Positions 44,360 to 54,508 of a stretch of 64,000 bases of DNA are shown one piece after another; position 1 is the stretch's first letter; each line of letters starts with the position of its first letter. The position numbers and the translations under genes are program-made. The notes under the pieces were generated by a model. The model searched no databases. It was given only the letters and a program-made list of their open reading frames with translations, and had not been told where the DNA came from. Source of the DNA: Macrostomum hystrix (Eukaryota; Platyhelminthes; Macrostomidae); the NCBI GenBank assembly GCA_950097015.1, contig CATNEN010000038.1, forward strand, positions 22,134,001-22,198,000. The letters are read 5' to 3'.

Positions 44360-47300
44360 CTATTGGTCCTTCTTGTTCTGATCGTCGACCTCGCCGGCAT
44401 CGTCATTCAAGCCATCATAGTCAGCGTCGCCTTCGCAGACTCCTTCATCGATAGCCTCGTCGTCGTCGTCGACAATGTCGCCTTCGGCTGGCTCCTCGGC
44501 GGTATCGTCGGCGGTGTCCATGCAGCAGAGGGCGTAGCAGAGGATGCTGATGACAGCCACTGGAGCGCCAATCACCACCAGCGCGAGGCCCGGGTGACCA
44601 ATCACGAAGCCCTAGAAATAGTGAGCCAGGTGTTACCTAATAGCTGAACAGGAATTTCCCCAAAATGACTGAAAAACATTCCCCAAAAACATTTCGCTAG
44701 ATATCCATGTCCACCCCATCCCCCAGTAGGGAAATTATCCTTAACTCTCCAGTATGGAATAGATCCCATACTCCCTAAAAGGGAAGTTATCGCAAGCATC
44801 CAAACAGGGAAATATATTCAATAATCCCAAATAGAGTTTTCCAAATCCTAGTCCCTAATCCCATACTTATTAGTGGGGAATTTATCCCATGCTTACAATG
44901 GGATTTTTTCTAAACTCCTTATTATGGAATATGTATCATATTCCCCAAATCTATATTTTTAAACAAAGAAATCATGTTAGGGAGTCTTGTCCCTAACGGC
45001 TTAATAGGGAATTTATCCCACGCTCCCAGACAGTGTATTTATCCCATACTCACTGACAGTGAATTTATCCCATACTCACTGACAGTGAATTTATCCCATA
45101 CTCACTGACAGTGTATTTATCCCATACTCACTGACAGTGAATTTATCCCATACTCACTGACAGTGAATTTATCTCATACTCATTGACAGTGAATTTATCC
45201 CATACTCACTGACAGTGAATTTATCCCATACTCACTGACAGTGTATTTATCTCATACTCACTGACAGTGAATTTATCCCATACTCACTGACAGTGAATTT
45301 ATCTCATACTCATTGACAGTGAATTTATCCCATACTCACTGACAGTGTATTTATCCCGTAATCACTGATGGGAAATGTATCCTAAACTCCCCTAAAGGGA
45401 AAATCCGTTAATCTTAAAAAGACACTATCCACTAATTTCCCATTCGATATTTCTCCCTGACTTCGAGTCTCTGCACAGTCTGACAAGCCCCACCGGTGCC
45501 CCAGACCAATGGGACACTCACAGCCAAGCCGGTGACAAAGTCGTAGGCGGTCCTCTTGAGTCCCTCGATGATGCCTCCGCCGCCGTACTCAGGCAGTTCA
45601 CCTTTGAGTCCTTTCAACACTAGGCCTTTTAGGTTGTCTGCAGACTGTTGGCTGGTGCTGACAGGCAGGTGATAGTCGGGCCTCAGGTAATAGCGTGTAC
45701 TGTTGGGATTCAGCATAATGAGGTTGGGAGTTGGCAGTGACGTCATGGCCATGTCAGAGGCGGCTTTGGCCGAGCCGGTCCAACCGAACTGCACGTTGGC
45801 CAGCTCCGGGTCCATGCTGAATGCCAGGGTGCGGCCAAGCTCAGCGAACGCTCGCTGCTCCGGGTCGCTCTCGTTGGTTACTATGGCAACAAGCAGCTTG
45901 GTTGACGGATAGAGCGAGTAGAATAGGAAGTCGCCGAGCTGATGGGTGAAAGTGAAAGTAGCTTGTTTCAATTTACAGGTACCAACACCATAGCAACAGC
46001 TCTTAGAAACGCCGTAGCAACAGCTTAGAAACGTCATAGCAACAGCATAGAAACGCCGTAGCAACAGCTTAGAAACGCCATAGCAACAGCATAGAAACGC
46101 CGTAGTAACAGCTTAGAAACGTCATAGCAACAGCATTGAAACGCCGTAGCAACAGCTTAGAAACGTCATAGCAACAGCATAGAAACGCCGTAGCAACAGC
46201 TTAGAAACGCCATAGCAACAGCTTAGAAACGCCATAGCAACAGCATAGAAACTCCATAGCAACAGCATAGCAAGAAAATCAGGCTGAATCTCACCTTTGG
46301 ATAAATATGAAATCGCTCGTTAGTCATCCAGACGCCCAAGCTGTCCTTGTCGAACACGCCATTGAAAAGCACAAAGCCATTGTCCTTGAACGCCAGCACG
46401 CAGGGCTCCGCAATGTCGCCGGCGCGGCTTTGATCGAAGCGCTTAGTGGAAATATCGAAGCCCAGATTGGCCAGCAATTGAATATCGGCCCGGTAGAAAC
46501 TGCTGTCGGTTCGCATCTGACTAGCTATGTCGTTGAAGACCGACTGAAATGGATGGCATGTACTACTTTAGTAGTAGTAAATAAAGCTACAACCAGCTAG
46601 GAAACAAAATCTATCTATTTATTTGAATAAACTCACAAATTCGGCAGAATTTCCGTTGCCAACAAACAGAAAGAATGGGTCTTTAATAGACGTGGCAAAT
46701 ATTTCATTGAACTTTCCAGAACTGGCGATGACCTTCACTGGATCCCTGCGGGAACAATGTCGATAAAATTTCTAAAGAACAATAAAGGTCATTTAATAAA
46801 AAAATGATACATGTCAATCAAATAAGAAACTAACAATAAAGGTAAACTAGCTGATCAAGCATAAACAACACAAAACGCCATAGACAGCAATCTGTAACTT
46901 ACCCGGAAACTCGATTGACAAATTTCACAATTTCGTCTGCGGTTCGTTCGCCACGAAATTCGTGACGAGTTTCGCCTTTGACACTGTTATATAATTTGAA
47001 TTGGGAATAATGAGAAGTGACAGCGGAACTGAAAATGCTGGCCCTGGGTTAGATAAACATGAATGGGTGGAGAATCCCTCTGAACTATAGACTACGGAGA
47101 AGTTCTCTGACCCATAGACTACGGAGAAGTGGAGAATCCCTCTGACCCATAGACTACGGAGAAGTGGAGAATCCCTCTGACCCATAGACTACGGAGAAGT
47201 TCTCTGACCCATAGACTACGGAGAAGTGGAAAATCCCTCTGAACCATAGACTACGGAGAAGTTCTCTGACCCATAGACTACGGAGAAGTGGAAAATCCCT

Positions 47301-49629
47301 CTGACCCATAGACTACGGAGAAGTTCTCTGACCCATAGACTACGGAGAAGTGGAAAATCCCTCTGACCCATAGACTACGGAGAAGTTCTCTGACCCATAG
47401 ACTAAGTAGAAGTTCTCTGACCCATAGACTACGTAGGAGTAAAGAATTCATCCAACCCAATGACTACGTGAAGGAGTGGGGAAACCCTTTGGCCCATAGA
47501 CTATGGATGAGTAGGAAAACCAGAAGCCAATAACGCCTCGCTCACTAAACAAGGGTGGGGAAGCCGCGGACTCGAAAGTGCGACGCAGCCGCCTGATGAA
47601 CGGTGGCGTCGATGCGGGCTACAGCGACCGGCGATCCTGCCAGACGCTCGGAGACCTCCTCGTAAGCCGGCTCCATGCTGCGACAGTGGCCGCACCAGGG
47701 CGCATAAAATTTAATTAGAAACGCCTGATTAGCGTCGCGTCCGATAAATTCTTCGCCAAATTCCAGCACCCGTGCGGTGCTGCAGGAAAATTGGGCCGCT
47801 AAAAGATGGCAAGAACACAATTAACTATGCGACTGCTGCTAATAACACACTTATAAATATTTAGTAATTATTTAACGTATCTTTCATGTTAGGATTTTAA
47901 CTTATTTGGGATAAAGGTATCATAGCTCACTGCAGTAGGATTTAGGATAATGGTATTCTAGCTTAATGTAGTAAGATTTAAGATAATGGGATTCTAGCTT
48001 AATGTAGTAGGATTTAGGATAATGGGATTCTAGCTTAATGTAGTAGGATTTAGGATAATGGGATTCTAGCTTAATGTAGTAGGATTTAGGATAATGGTAT
48101 TCTAGCTTAATGTAGTAGGATTTAGGATAATGGGATTCTAGCTTAATGTAGTAGGATTTAGGATAATGGGATTTTATCTCACTGTAGTAGGATTTAGGAT
48201 AATGGTATTCTAGCTTAATGCAGTAGGATTTGGGATAATGGGATTCTAGCTTAATGTAGTAGGATTTGGGATAATGGGATTCTAGCTTAATGTAGTAGGA
48301 TTTGGGATAATGGTATTCTAGCTTAATGTAGTAGGATTTAGGATAATGGGATTCTAGCTTAATGTAGTAGGATTTGGGATAATGGGATTCTAGCTTAATG
48401 TAGTAGGATTTAGGATAATGGTATTCTAGCTTAATGTAGTAGGATTTAGGATAACGGGATTCTAGCTTAATGTAGTAGGATTTAGGATAATGGGATTCTT
48501 GCTTAATGTAGTAGGATTTAGGATAATGGGATTTTATCTCACTTTAGTAGGATTTAGGATAATGGGATTCTAGTTTAATGTAGTAGGATTTAGGATAATG
48601 GGATTCTAGTTTAATGTAGTAGGATTTAGGATAATGGGATTCTAGCTTAATGTAGTAGGATTTAGGATAATGGGATTCTAGCTTAATGTAGTAGGATTTA
48701 GGACAATAGGATTCTAGCTCACTGTAATAGGATTTAGGATAATGGTATTCTAGCTTAATGCAGTAGGATTTAGGATAATGGTATTCTAGCTTAATGCAGT
48801 AGGATTTGGGATAATGGGATTCTAGCTCACTGCAGTAGGATTTGGGATACTGTGATTCTAGCTTAATGCAGTAGGATTTGGGATAATGGGATTCTAGCTT
48901 AATGCAGTAGGATTTGGGATAATGGGATTCTAGCTCATTGCAGTAGGATTTGGGATAATGGGATTCTAGCTTAATGCAGTAGGATTTGGGATAATGGGAT
49001 TCTAGCTTAATGCAGTAGGATTTGGGATAATGGGATTCTAGCTCACTCCAGTAGGATTTGGGATAATGGGATTCTAGCTTAATGTAGTAGGATTTGGGAT
49101 AATGGGATTCTAGCTCACTGAAGTAGGATTTGAGATAATGGGATTCTAGCTTAATGTAGTAGGATTTAGGATAATGGGATTCTAGTTTAATGTAGTAGGA
49201 TTTAGGATAATGGGATTCTAGCTTAATGTAGTAGGATTTAGGATAATGGGATTCTAGCTTAATGTAGTAGGATTTAGGACAATAGGATTCTAGCTCACTG
49301 TAATAGGATTTAGGATAATGGTATTCTAGCTTAATGCAGTAGGATTTAGGATAATGGTATTCTAGCTTAATGCAGTAGGATTTGGGATAATGGGATTCTA
49401 GCTCACTGCAGTAGGATTTGGGATACTGTGATTCTAGCTTAATGTAGTAGGATTTGGGATAATGGGATTTTAGTTCATCGTAGTAGGATAAAAACAGGAA
49501 AAAACTGACAAAAATGGATAAAAAAGAATAAATAAGTCACGTGATCAAGTATTTAACAAAAAACGGTTTTGTAAACTTACCAAGCGACAAACAACAAATA
49601 AAAGAATAAGCTCGTAAAGATGCAGTCAT
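44360..49629 (-). CDS. TMX3: TMX3, thioredoxin-related transmembrane ER protein
   Basis: Seven exons: 49629-49581, 47798-47546, 46983-46903, 46745-46637, 46543-46295, 45938-45522, 44611-44360. All are GT-AG and in phase, giving 469 residues (human TMX3 is 454). MTASLRAYSFICCLSLA is the signal peptide. The thioredoxin domain follows with FYAPWCGHC, active cysteines at about 52 and 55, and FPTL with the cis-Pro. Next come the PDI-like linker RHEFRGERTADEIVKF and redox-inactive thioredoxin-like segments (ADIQLLANLGFDISTKRF, VFDKDSLGVWMTNERF, PNLIMLNPNSTRYYLR). The single membrane helix is GHPGLALVVIGAPVAVIS to ILCYALCC. A highly acidic tail ends in KKDQ, a dilysine ER-retrieval signal. TMX3 is an ER protein-disulfide oxidoreductase. 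Introns 3 and 4 are 157 and 93 bp; the other four carry arrays. Other PDIs lack this helix and tail. Confidence 0.93.
44650..45365 (-). repeat. 26-bp array in TMX3 intron 6 with decayed flank
   Basis: A clean block at 45030-45365 has about 13 units of CATACTCACTGACAGTGAAT plus TTATCC. From 45030 back to 44650 the units become longer and diverged (TCCC.A.ACT...GGGAATTTAT). On the gene strand the clean unit reads TCA-GTGAGTATG, a strong 5' splice-site match. Confidence 0.9.
45985..46272 (-). repeat. 22-bp array in TMX3 intron 5
   Basis: About 13 units of GTAGCAACAGCTTAGAAACG plus CC/TC. It begins about 22 nt downstream of the 5' splice site at 46294. On the gene strand it carries GTTGCTATGGC, the same core as the CREC intron-2 array. 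Confidence 0.93.
47070..47455 (-). repeat. Mixed 28/36-bp array in TMX3 intron 2
   Basis: Units of CCATAGACTACGGAGAAGT followed by either TCTCTGACC or GGAGAATCCCTCTGACC. The intron runs 46984-47545. Confidence 0.93.
47930..49490 (-). repeat. 36-bp array in TMX3 intron 1
   Basis: About 43 units built on GGGATTCTAGCTTAATGTAG, then TAGGATTTAGGATAAT. A marker variant (GGACAATAGG) recurs at 48701 and 49277, 576 bp or exactly 16 units apart. It fills most of the 1,782-bp intron after the signal-peptide exon. Confidence 0.95.
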
Positions 49630-49980
49630 TTCTGCGTTGATTTTTGTTTAAATAATGTCCGCTTGCACTCTGCTTAATAGTCAGTCCTATATTTGTTCAC
49701 AGATATGTCTTGGCTGTCATGGAAGACGAAGACGCGGAACTGAAAGTGTAAAAAGCTTGCGTGTTTTATAACAAGAAAAAAATACAACAAAATACCAAAA
49801 AAACTAGAAGAAAATAAAAACAAAAAGTTGAACAGTATCAAGTACGTTTCAATCTGAATAATATAAAGTTCTACTAAATCATTAAATTGTATTTGACCAT
49901 TGTAGTTTTAAAATTTCAAGAGTATAAAGTTGGCATTTCATATACATCTACATCGACAGATTTGGGTCCGCTAAAATTCA
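49630..49980. other. Intergenic between TMX3 and the DEF8-like gene
   Basis: AT-rich 5' flank of TMX3. No feature recognised; I looked here for a missing last exon of the DEF8-like gene and found none. Confidence 0.4.
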
Positions 49981-49984
49981 GGGT

Positions 49985-50335
49985 AAGTATCCAACAAAGT
50001 TTCAGGAAGGGTTCAGGGTAGTATCCAACAAAGTTTCAGGAAGGGTTCAGGGTAGTATCCAACAAAGTTTCAGGAAGGGTTCAGTGTGGGATCCAACAAA
50101 GTTTCAGGAATGATTTAGGGTGGGATCTAAGAAAGTTACAGGAAGGGTTCAGGGTTGGATCCGATGAAGTTTCAAGAAGGGTTCAGGGTTGGATCTGATG
50201 AAGTTTTAGGAAGGGTTCAGGGTTGGATCTGATGAAGTTTCAGGAAGGGTTCGGGGTTGGATCTGATGAAGTTTCAGGAAGGGTTCAGGGTTCGATCTGA
50301 TGAAGTTTCAGGAAGGGTTCAGGGTCTGACCCGCC
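49985..50335. repeat. 34-bp array downstream of the DEF8-like gene
   Basis: About 10 units of AGTTTCAGGAAGGGTTCAGG followed by GTTGGATCTGATGA or GTAGTATCCAACAA. It may be in a 3' UTR or an unrecognised last intron. The remaining 50336-50601 is unique and empty. Confidence 0.9.
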
Positions 50336-50601
50336 GAGGTAAAGCACTGTGATAAACACCACTAAAATGATTCAGAAGCTCTGGTAATCGCTTAAAAAGT
50401 ACAAACCGATTTAAGAATGCACTTTAAGCGCTAGTACTCGAAGAAGAAGAGATACTCAATGAAATCACATGGATCAAGACTCATAGATCAGACACCGTTT
50501 TTACTATGCACTTTTATATATAACATATTTTACAGGAAATGGAAAGTCAGCATATTTTTTTCGGAAAATTATTTTTGTACTTTTGATGCGATAGAAATCG
50601 A

Positions 50602-53215
50602 TTAATTATTAAACGCGTCCAGAGACAGAATACTCTCGTTGCAAGCCGAGCAGCTGTCAATATGACTGTCAACCAATGACAGCAGGCGGCTGAGATCATC
50701 GCGCAGAGTGCCGGCAACAACTAGATCTAACAGATCCTGGTAGGAGTACATGCTGTGATTGTTGAGAAAGTGCAGTCGATGCTCCGGCAGCTGCGGGCAT
50801 TTCAGGATGGGATAAATCTGACACAGACTAGAACCTGACACATACTAGAACCTGACAGACTAGAACCTGACACAGACTAGAACCTGACACATACTAGAAC
50901 CTGACACAGACTAGAATCTGACACAGACTAGAACCTGACACAGACTAGAACCTGACAGACTAGAACCTGACACAGCTACTAGAACCTGACTCAGATTAGA
51001 ACCTGACAGACTAGAACCTGACAGACTAGAACCTGACACAGACTAGAACCTGACACAGACTAGAACCTGACAGACTAGAACCTGACACAGACTAGAACCT
51101 GACTCAGATTAGAACCTGACAGACTAGAACCTGACAGACTAGAACCTGACAGACTAGAACCTGACAGACTAGAACCTGACTCAGACTAGAATCTGACACA
51201 GACTAGAACCTGACAGACTAGAACCTGACACAGACTAGAACCTGACACAGACTAGAACCTGACAGACTAAAACCTGACAGACTAGAACCTGACACAGACT
51301 AGAACCTGACAGACTAGAACCTGACACAGACTAGAACCTGACACAGACTAGAACCTGACAGACTAGAACCTGACAGTTCCGCAGCTCACCTGCTTCGGCA
51401 GTCCAAGTTGTCTGAAGTCCTGGCAAGCTCCTAGAAGAGGCACTAAGCGACTTAGGCGCCCCCTAAGCTTGTCAAAATTTTTCGTCGACGGCAATTGTCG
51501 ACCAGCTACGCCGACAAACACGGTGGCCAATGGCGAGGACAGATCGATGGCCGGTCGGGTGCGGGCGAATCGCAGAGCTTCAAGAGCACGCCGACAGACA
51601 GGCTGCGGTCGAGCGTCCAGCCTCCCTAGGATGAAGCTGGGCAGTGGCACTGCATCGCCCCAGTGACAGGCGTGACAGTACAGCAGCCCAGTGTAGTGGC
51701 ACATGCGGGCTTCCGCCAGCTGAGTCAGGGATCTGAGCTCGGTGTTTCAAAACAAGAGGGAGGGTAAACTTGAGGATCTGAAGGGAAATTACCGACCTGT
51801 GGATCTGAGGGGAAATGATTGACCTTGGGATTTGAGGGGAAAATGATCAACCGAAGGATCTGAGGGAAAATGGTCAACTTGAGCACCTGAGGGGAAATGA
51901 TCAACCTGAGGATCTGAGGGGAAAACGATCAACCTGAGGATCTGAGGGGAAATGATCAACCTGAGGATCTGAGGGAAAAATGGTCAATCTGGGGATATGA
52001 GGGGAAAACGATCGACCTGAGGATCTGGGGAATGAAAGTGAAGTGAGGATCATTACGATGACGAAATCGATAAAGGAATACTCACTTTGAGCAGCCCTTG
52101 CAAGCGTAGTCCTGATCCCGCAGACTGGGGAACAGATACAGTCGAGTCCACTCAAGTTTGAGTCGGCCGCTCTCTAACTCGTCCGCAATGCAGGGCCGGA
52201 CCATGCGGTCCAGGCAGGCCGGGTGTGTCTGGAGTCCGCAACGGCAGCAGCGGCAATACTCGCCGGACAGAATGAAGCCAAGTCTAAGCAGCTCCTTGGC
52301 GCAGACGTCGCATTGGCCAGACGGTTTGCCAACGGAGTTGACAAAAGTGTGGCTGAGAATCACCCTCGGCTCCTGGATGTCGACGCTATCAGCGGTCAAA
52401 GTCGACGTTATTGTTGACGCTAAAGACGGAGATTCGCCAGCCATTGAGGCATCATTCGCCGCAGCCGTAGAGGAAGATCTCGAAGGCTTCGATGTTGTAG
52501 CCGAGCGCACGCTGTCAGAAAGGCGGTGAAGCCGGAATTTCAGTTCAATCAGACGCTCATAGCGCTGTTTTCGACGCTCGCTACGTTTATCAGTTTCCTC
52601 GCCGTCGATCTCGGCCTCGCCATTTTCGGCGAGAAATTCAGCCTGTAGGCGAGAGATTTCAGCCTGCAGTTCGGCGCGATTCTGATAGTCCTCTGGCCGG
52701 CGACGCTTCACCGGAGCATAGTGATCCTCGACTAGGCCGTCTGTAGCCGTGGTCGAAGTCGAAGCGGACAGCGATGGCGACGAAACCTGGTGCTGCTGCT
52801 GGTTCATGGCCAGCGTGGAAATTTCCTTAATCAGCTGCTGCTGTTGCTGATTGAGAGAATTCGGCGGCGGCGGAGTTGGGGTCTGCCGCTCCGAGTCGCT
52901 GCGCTGTCGCCAGCCGCCGATGCCAAAGAATCCGGCGACGCCTCCGCCGCCGACTATGTTGAACGGATTCACTCTCTCCTCTAGGTTGCTTGACAAGCTA
53001 CGATTTCGCTGAGCAGACGCGGTTGCTGCAGTTTCTGTCATCGTCAACGAAGATTCGGCAGACCAGACGTCGCCCAGATCGGCGGCAACTTCCGGCAGAG
53101 GCGGCGATTCAGGTCGAGCTTCGCCGTTGAATGCGGTGGCGTCGGCATCGTCGTTAACGACGTCGTCCAAATCCTTGTCGACTGTCGGTAACGCCGTGTT
53201 TGCTGGCGATTTCTG
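50602..53215 (-). CDS. DEF8: DEF8-like protein with C1 zinc finger and shortened Rubicon-homology domain
   Basis: Three exons, 53215-52086, 51732-51390 and 50790-50602, join in phase to about 553 residues. The first exon opens at an acceptor (TTTTCGCAG) without an ATG, so a 5' exon or trans-spliced leader is missing; the first in-frame ATG is at 53041. The N-terminal 270 residues are low-complexity and acidic with an Arg-rich helix. A C1 finger follows (HTFVNSVGKPSGQCDVCAKE, then CRCCRCGLQTHPACLDRMVR). DQDYACKGCSK and MCHYTGLLYCHACHWGD open the Rubicon-homology region, ending with SMYSYQDLLDL and CSACNE. The order matches DEF8, a Rab7-linked lysosome regulator. The protein stops right after CSAC and lacks the final zinc knuckles normal for the family. 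Both introns are arrays. A Rubicon or PLEKHM origin is less likely because the C1-RH spacing is DEF8-like. Confidence 0.75.
50820..51378 (-). repeat. 15/17-bp array in DEF8-like intron 2
   Basis: About 34 units of CAGACTAGAACCTGACA or the 15-bp form without CA. It begins about 14 nt from the 5' splice site at 51389 and fills the intron. The same unit occurs inverted at 53.3-53.6 kb. Confidence 0.96.
51765..52030 (-). repeat. 27-bp array in DEF8-like intron 1
   Basis: About 10 diverged units of CTGAGGATCTGAGGGGAAAT plus GATCAAC. The core TGAGGATCTG is shared with two APPL arrays and one Ku80 array. The gene-strand word CCCCTCAG-ATCCTCAG resembles this intron's own acceptor GCTCAG-ATCCCTGACTCAG. 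Confidence 0.9.
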
Positions 53216-53269
53216 CTGCGAAAACAATTAGATTTGTGAAATTAAGCATCTGACTAAATTAATAAATTA

Positions 53270-53632
53270 GTCTGTGTCAGAGATTTTAGTCTGAGTCAGG
53301 TTCTAGTCTGTCAGGTTCTAGTCTGTGTCAGATTCTAGTCTGTGACATGTTCTAGTCTGTGACATGTTCTAGTCTGTGACATGTTCTAGTCTGTGTCAGG
53401 TTCTAGTCTGTGACATGTTCTAGTCTGTGTCAGATTCTAGTCTGTGACATGTTCTAGTCTGTGTCAGGTTCTAGTCTGTGTCAGGTTCTAGTCTGTGACA
53501 TGTTCTAGTCTGTGACATGTTCTAGTCTGTGTCAGGTTCTAGTCTGTGTCAGGTTCTAGTCTGTGACATGTTCTAGTCTGTGTCAGAGATTTTAGTCTGT
53601 GTCAGGTTTTAGTTTGTCAGGTTCTTGTCTGT
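53270..53632 (-). repeat. 17-bp array upstream of the DEF8-like first exon, inverted relative to the intron-2 array
   Basis: About 21 units of TGTGACATGTTCTAGTC or TGTGTCAGGTTCTAGTC. The latter is the reverse complement of the 50.8-51.4 kb unit. It starts about 50 bp upstream of the exon's acceptor, so it may lie in the first intron. Confidence 0.95.
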
Positions 53633-54235
53633 AAACTTTCGTTCTGTATCTCAGTAAATATATTCAATAATTTTTTCTTATTTGCGAATGCTAAATATTT
53701 TAACTAGTTGAGAAACAAACTATAACGAAAGCAACATGGAAATGCCCTAGCAACAGTTAACGCAGATTTTAGCTGAATCATTATATTTTGCTTGCGCCAG
53801 TGTCCAGACGAAGAACTGTGAAAATAAGCGCGCAGCGGAATAATTTGTTTCTTATACAGAAACTTTATTTATGAACTAAACCTGATTCGCCTCTCATAAT
53901 TGAACAAATTTTAACAAATTAGCCGAAAAAACAAAAAACGCTTCACTTATACAAAAAATGCAAGTTATTTATTTGATTTTTTCTTTAACAAATAATGTAA
54001 CTTCTAGTAGAAAAATGCCTATAGAAACTAATAAGAAGCGTACCGATACTACACTCGTAGTTTAAGTAGTATGGTTTGGAAAATGTAACGGTCCTCATTA
54101 TATATCAATAGGCACTCCGTGCGTATCAAAAAAAACTTTTTTTGGCAATAAAGTTTTTTCTGAACCAAAAGGTGAGTGAGCTCGTAAGACAGATTGTTTT
54201 TTCGAAAAAAAGGATAGGAGAAACACGAAAAAGGA
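53633..54235. other. Between the DEF8-like gene and Ku80
   Basis: AT-rich. It must contain the 5' exon of the DEF8-like gene, if it is not trans-spliced, plus the Ku80 3' end. A minus-strand ATG near 53783 opens a short frame but no donor fits it convincingly. Confidence 0.3.
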
Positions 54236-54237
54236 AA

Positions 54238-54450
54238 TAAAAAGTTTGAAAAGTACACATTTACTTGAAAAGTACACATGAACTCGAAAAGTACACACGA
54301 ACTTGAAAAGTCCACATGAACTTGAAAAGTCCACATGAACTTGAAAAGTACGCACGAACTTAAAAAGTACACATGAACTTAAAAAGAACAAATGTACTTG
54401 AAAAGTGCTTTAGACAGTGCAAACGAGTACGTGCACCTAAAAGGTAAATA
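54238..54450 (-). repeat. 19-bp array downstream of the Ku80 stop
   Basis: About 11 units of GAACTTGAAAAGTACACAT, decaying to both sides. It lies about 60-270 bp past the stop codon, possibly within the 3' UTR. Confidence 0.9.
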
Positions 54451-54508
54451 TTAACTTTAAAAGTACAAGCGAACTTCGAAAATACAAAAGTAAAGAGCCT
54501 TTACAGAA

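Noticed and set aside
45876-45895. RFX X-box (TTACTATGGCAAC)
   Set aside because: It falls within TMX3 coding sequence (LLVAIVTNE), so the match is most simply explained by codons.
49860-49980. Missing last exon of the DEF8-like gene (short RTQICRCRCI frame after a TTTTAG)
   Set aside because: Only a few codons before a stop, and no zinc-knuckle pattern of the family.
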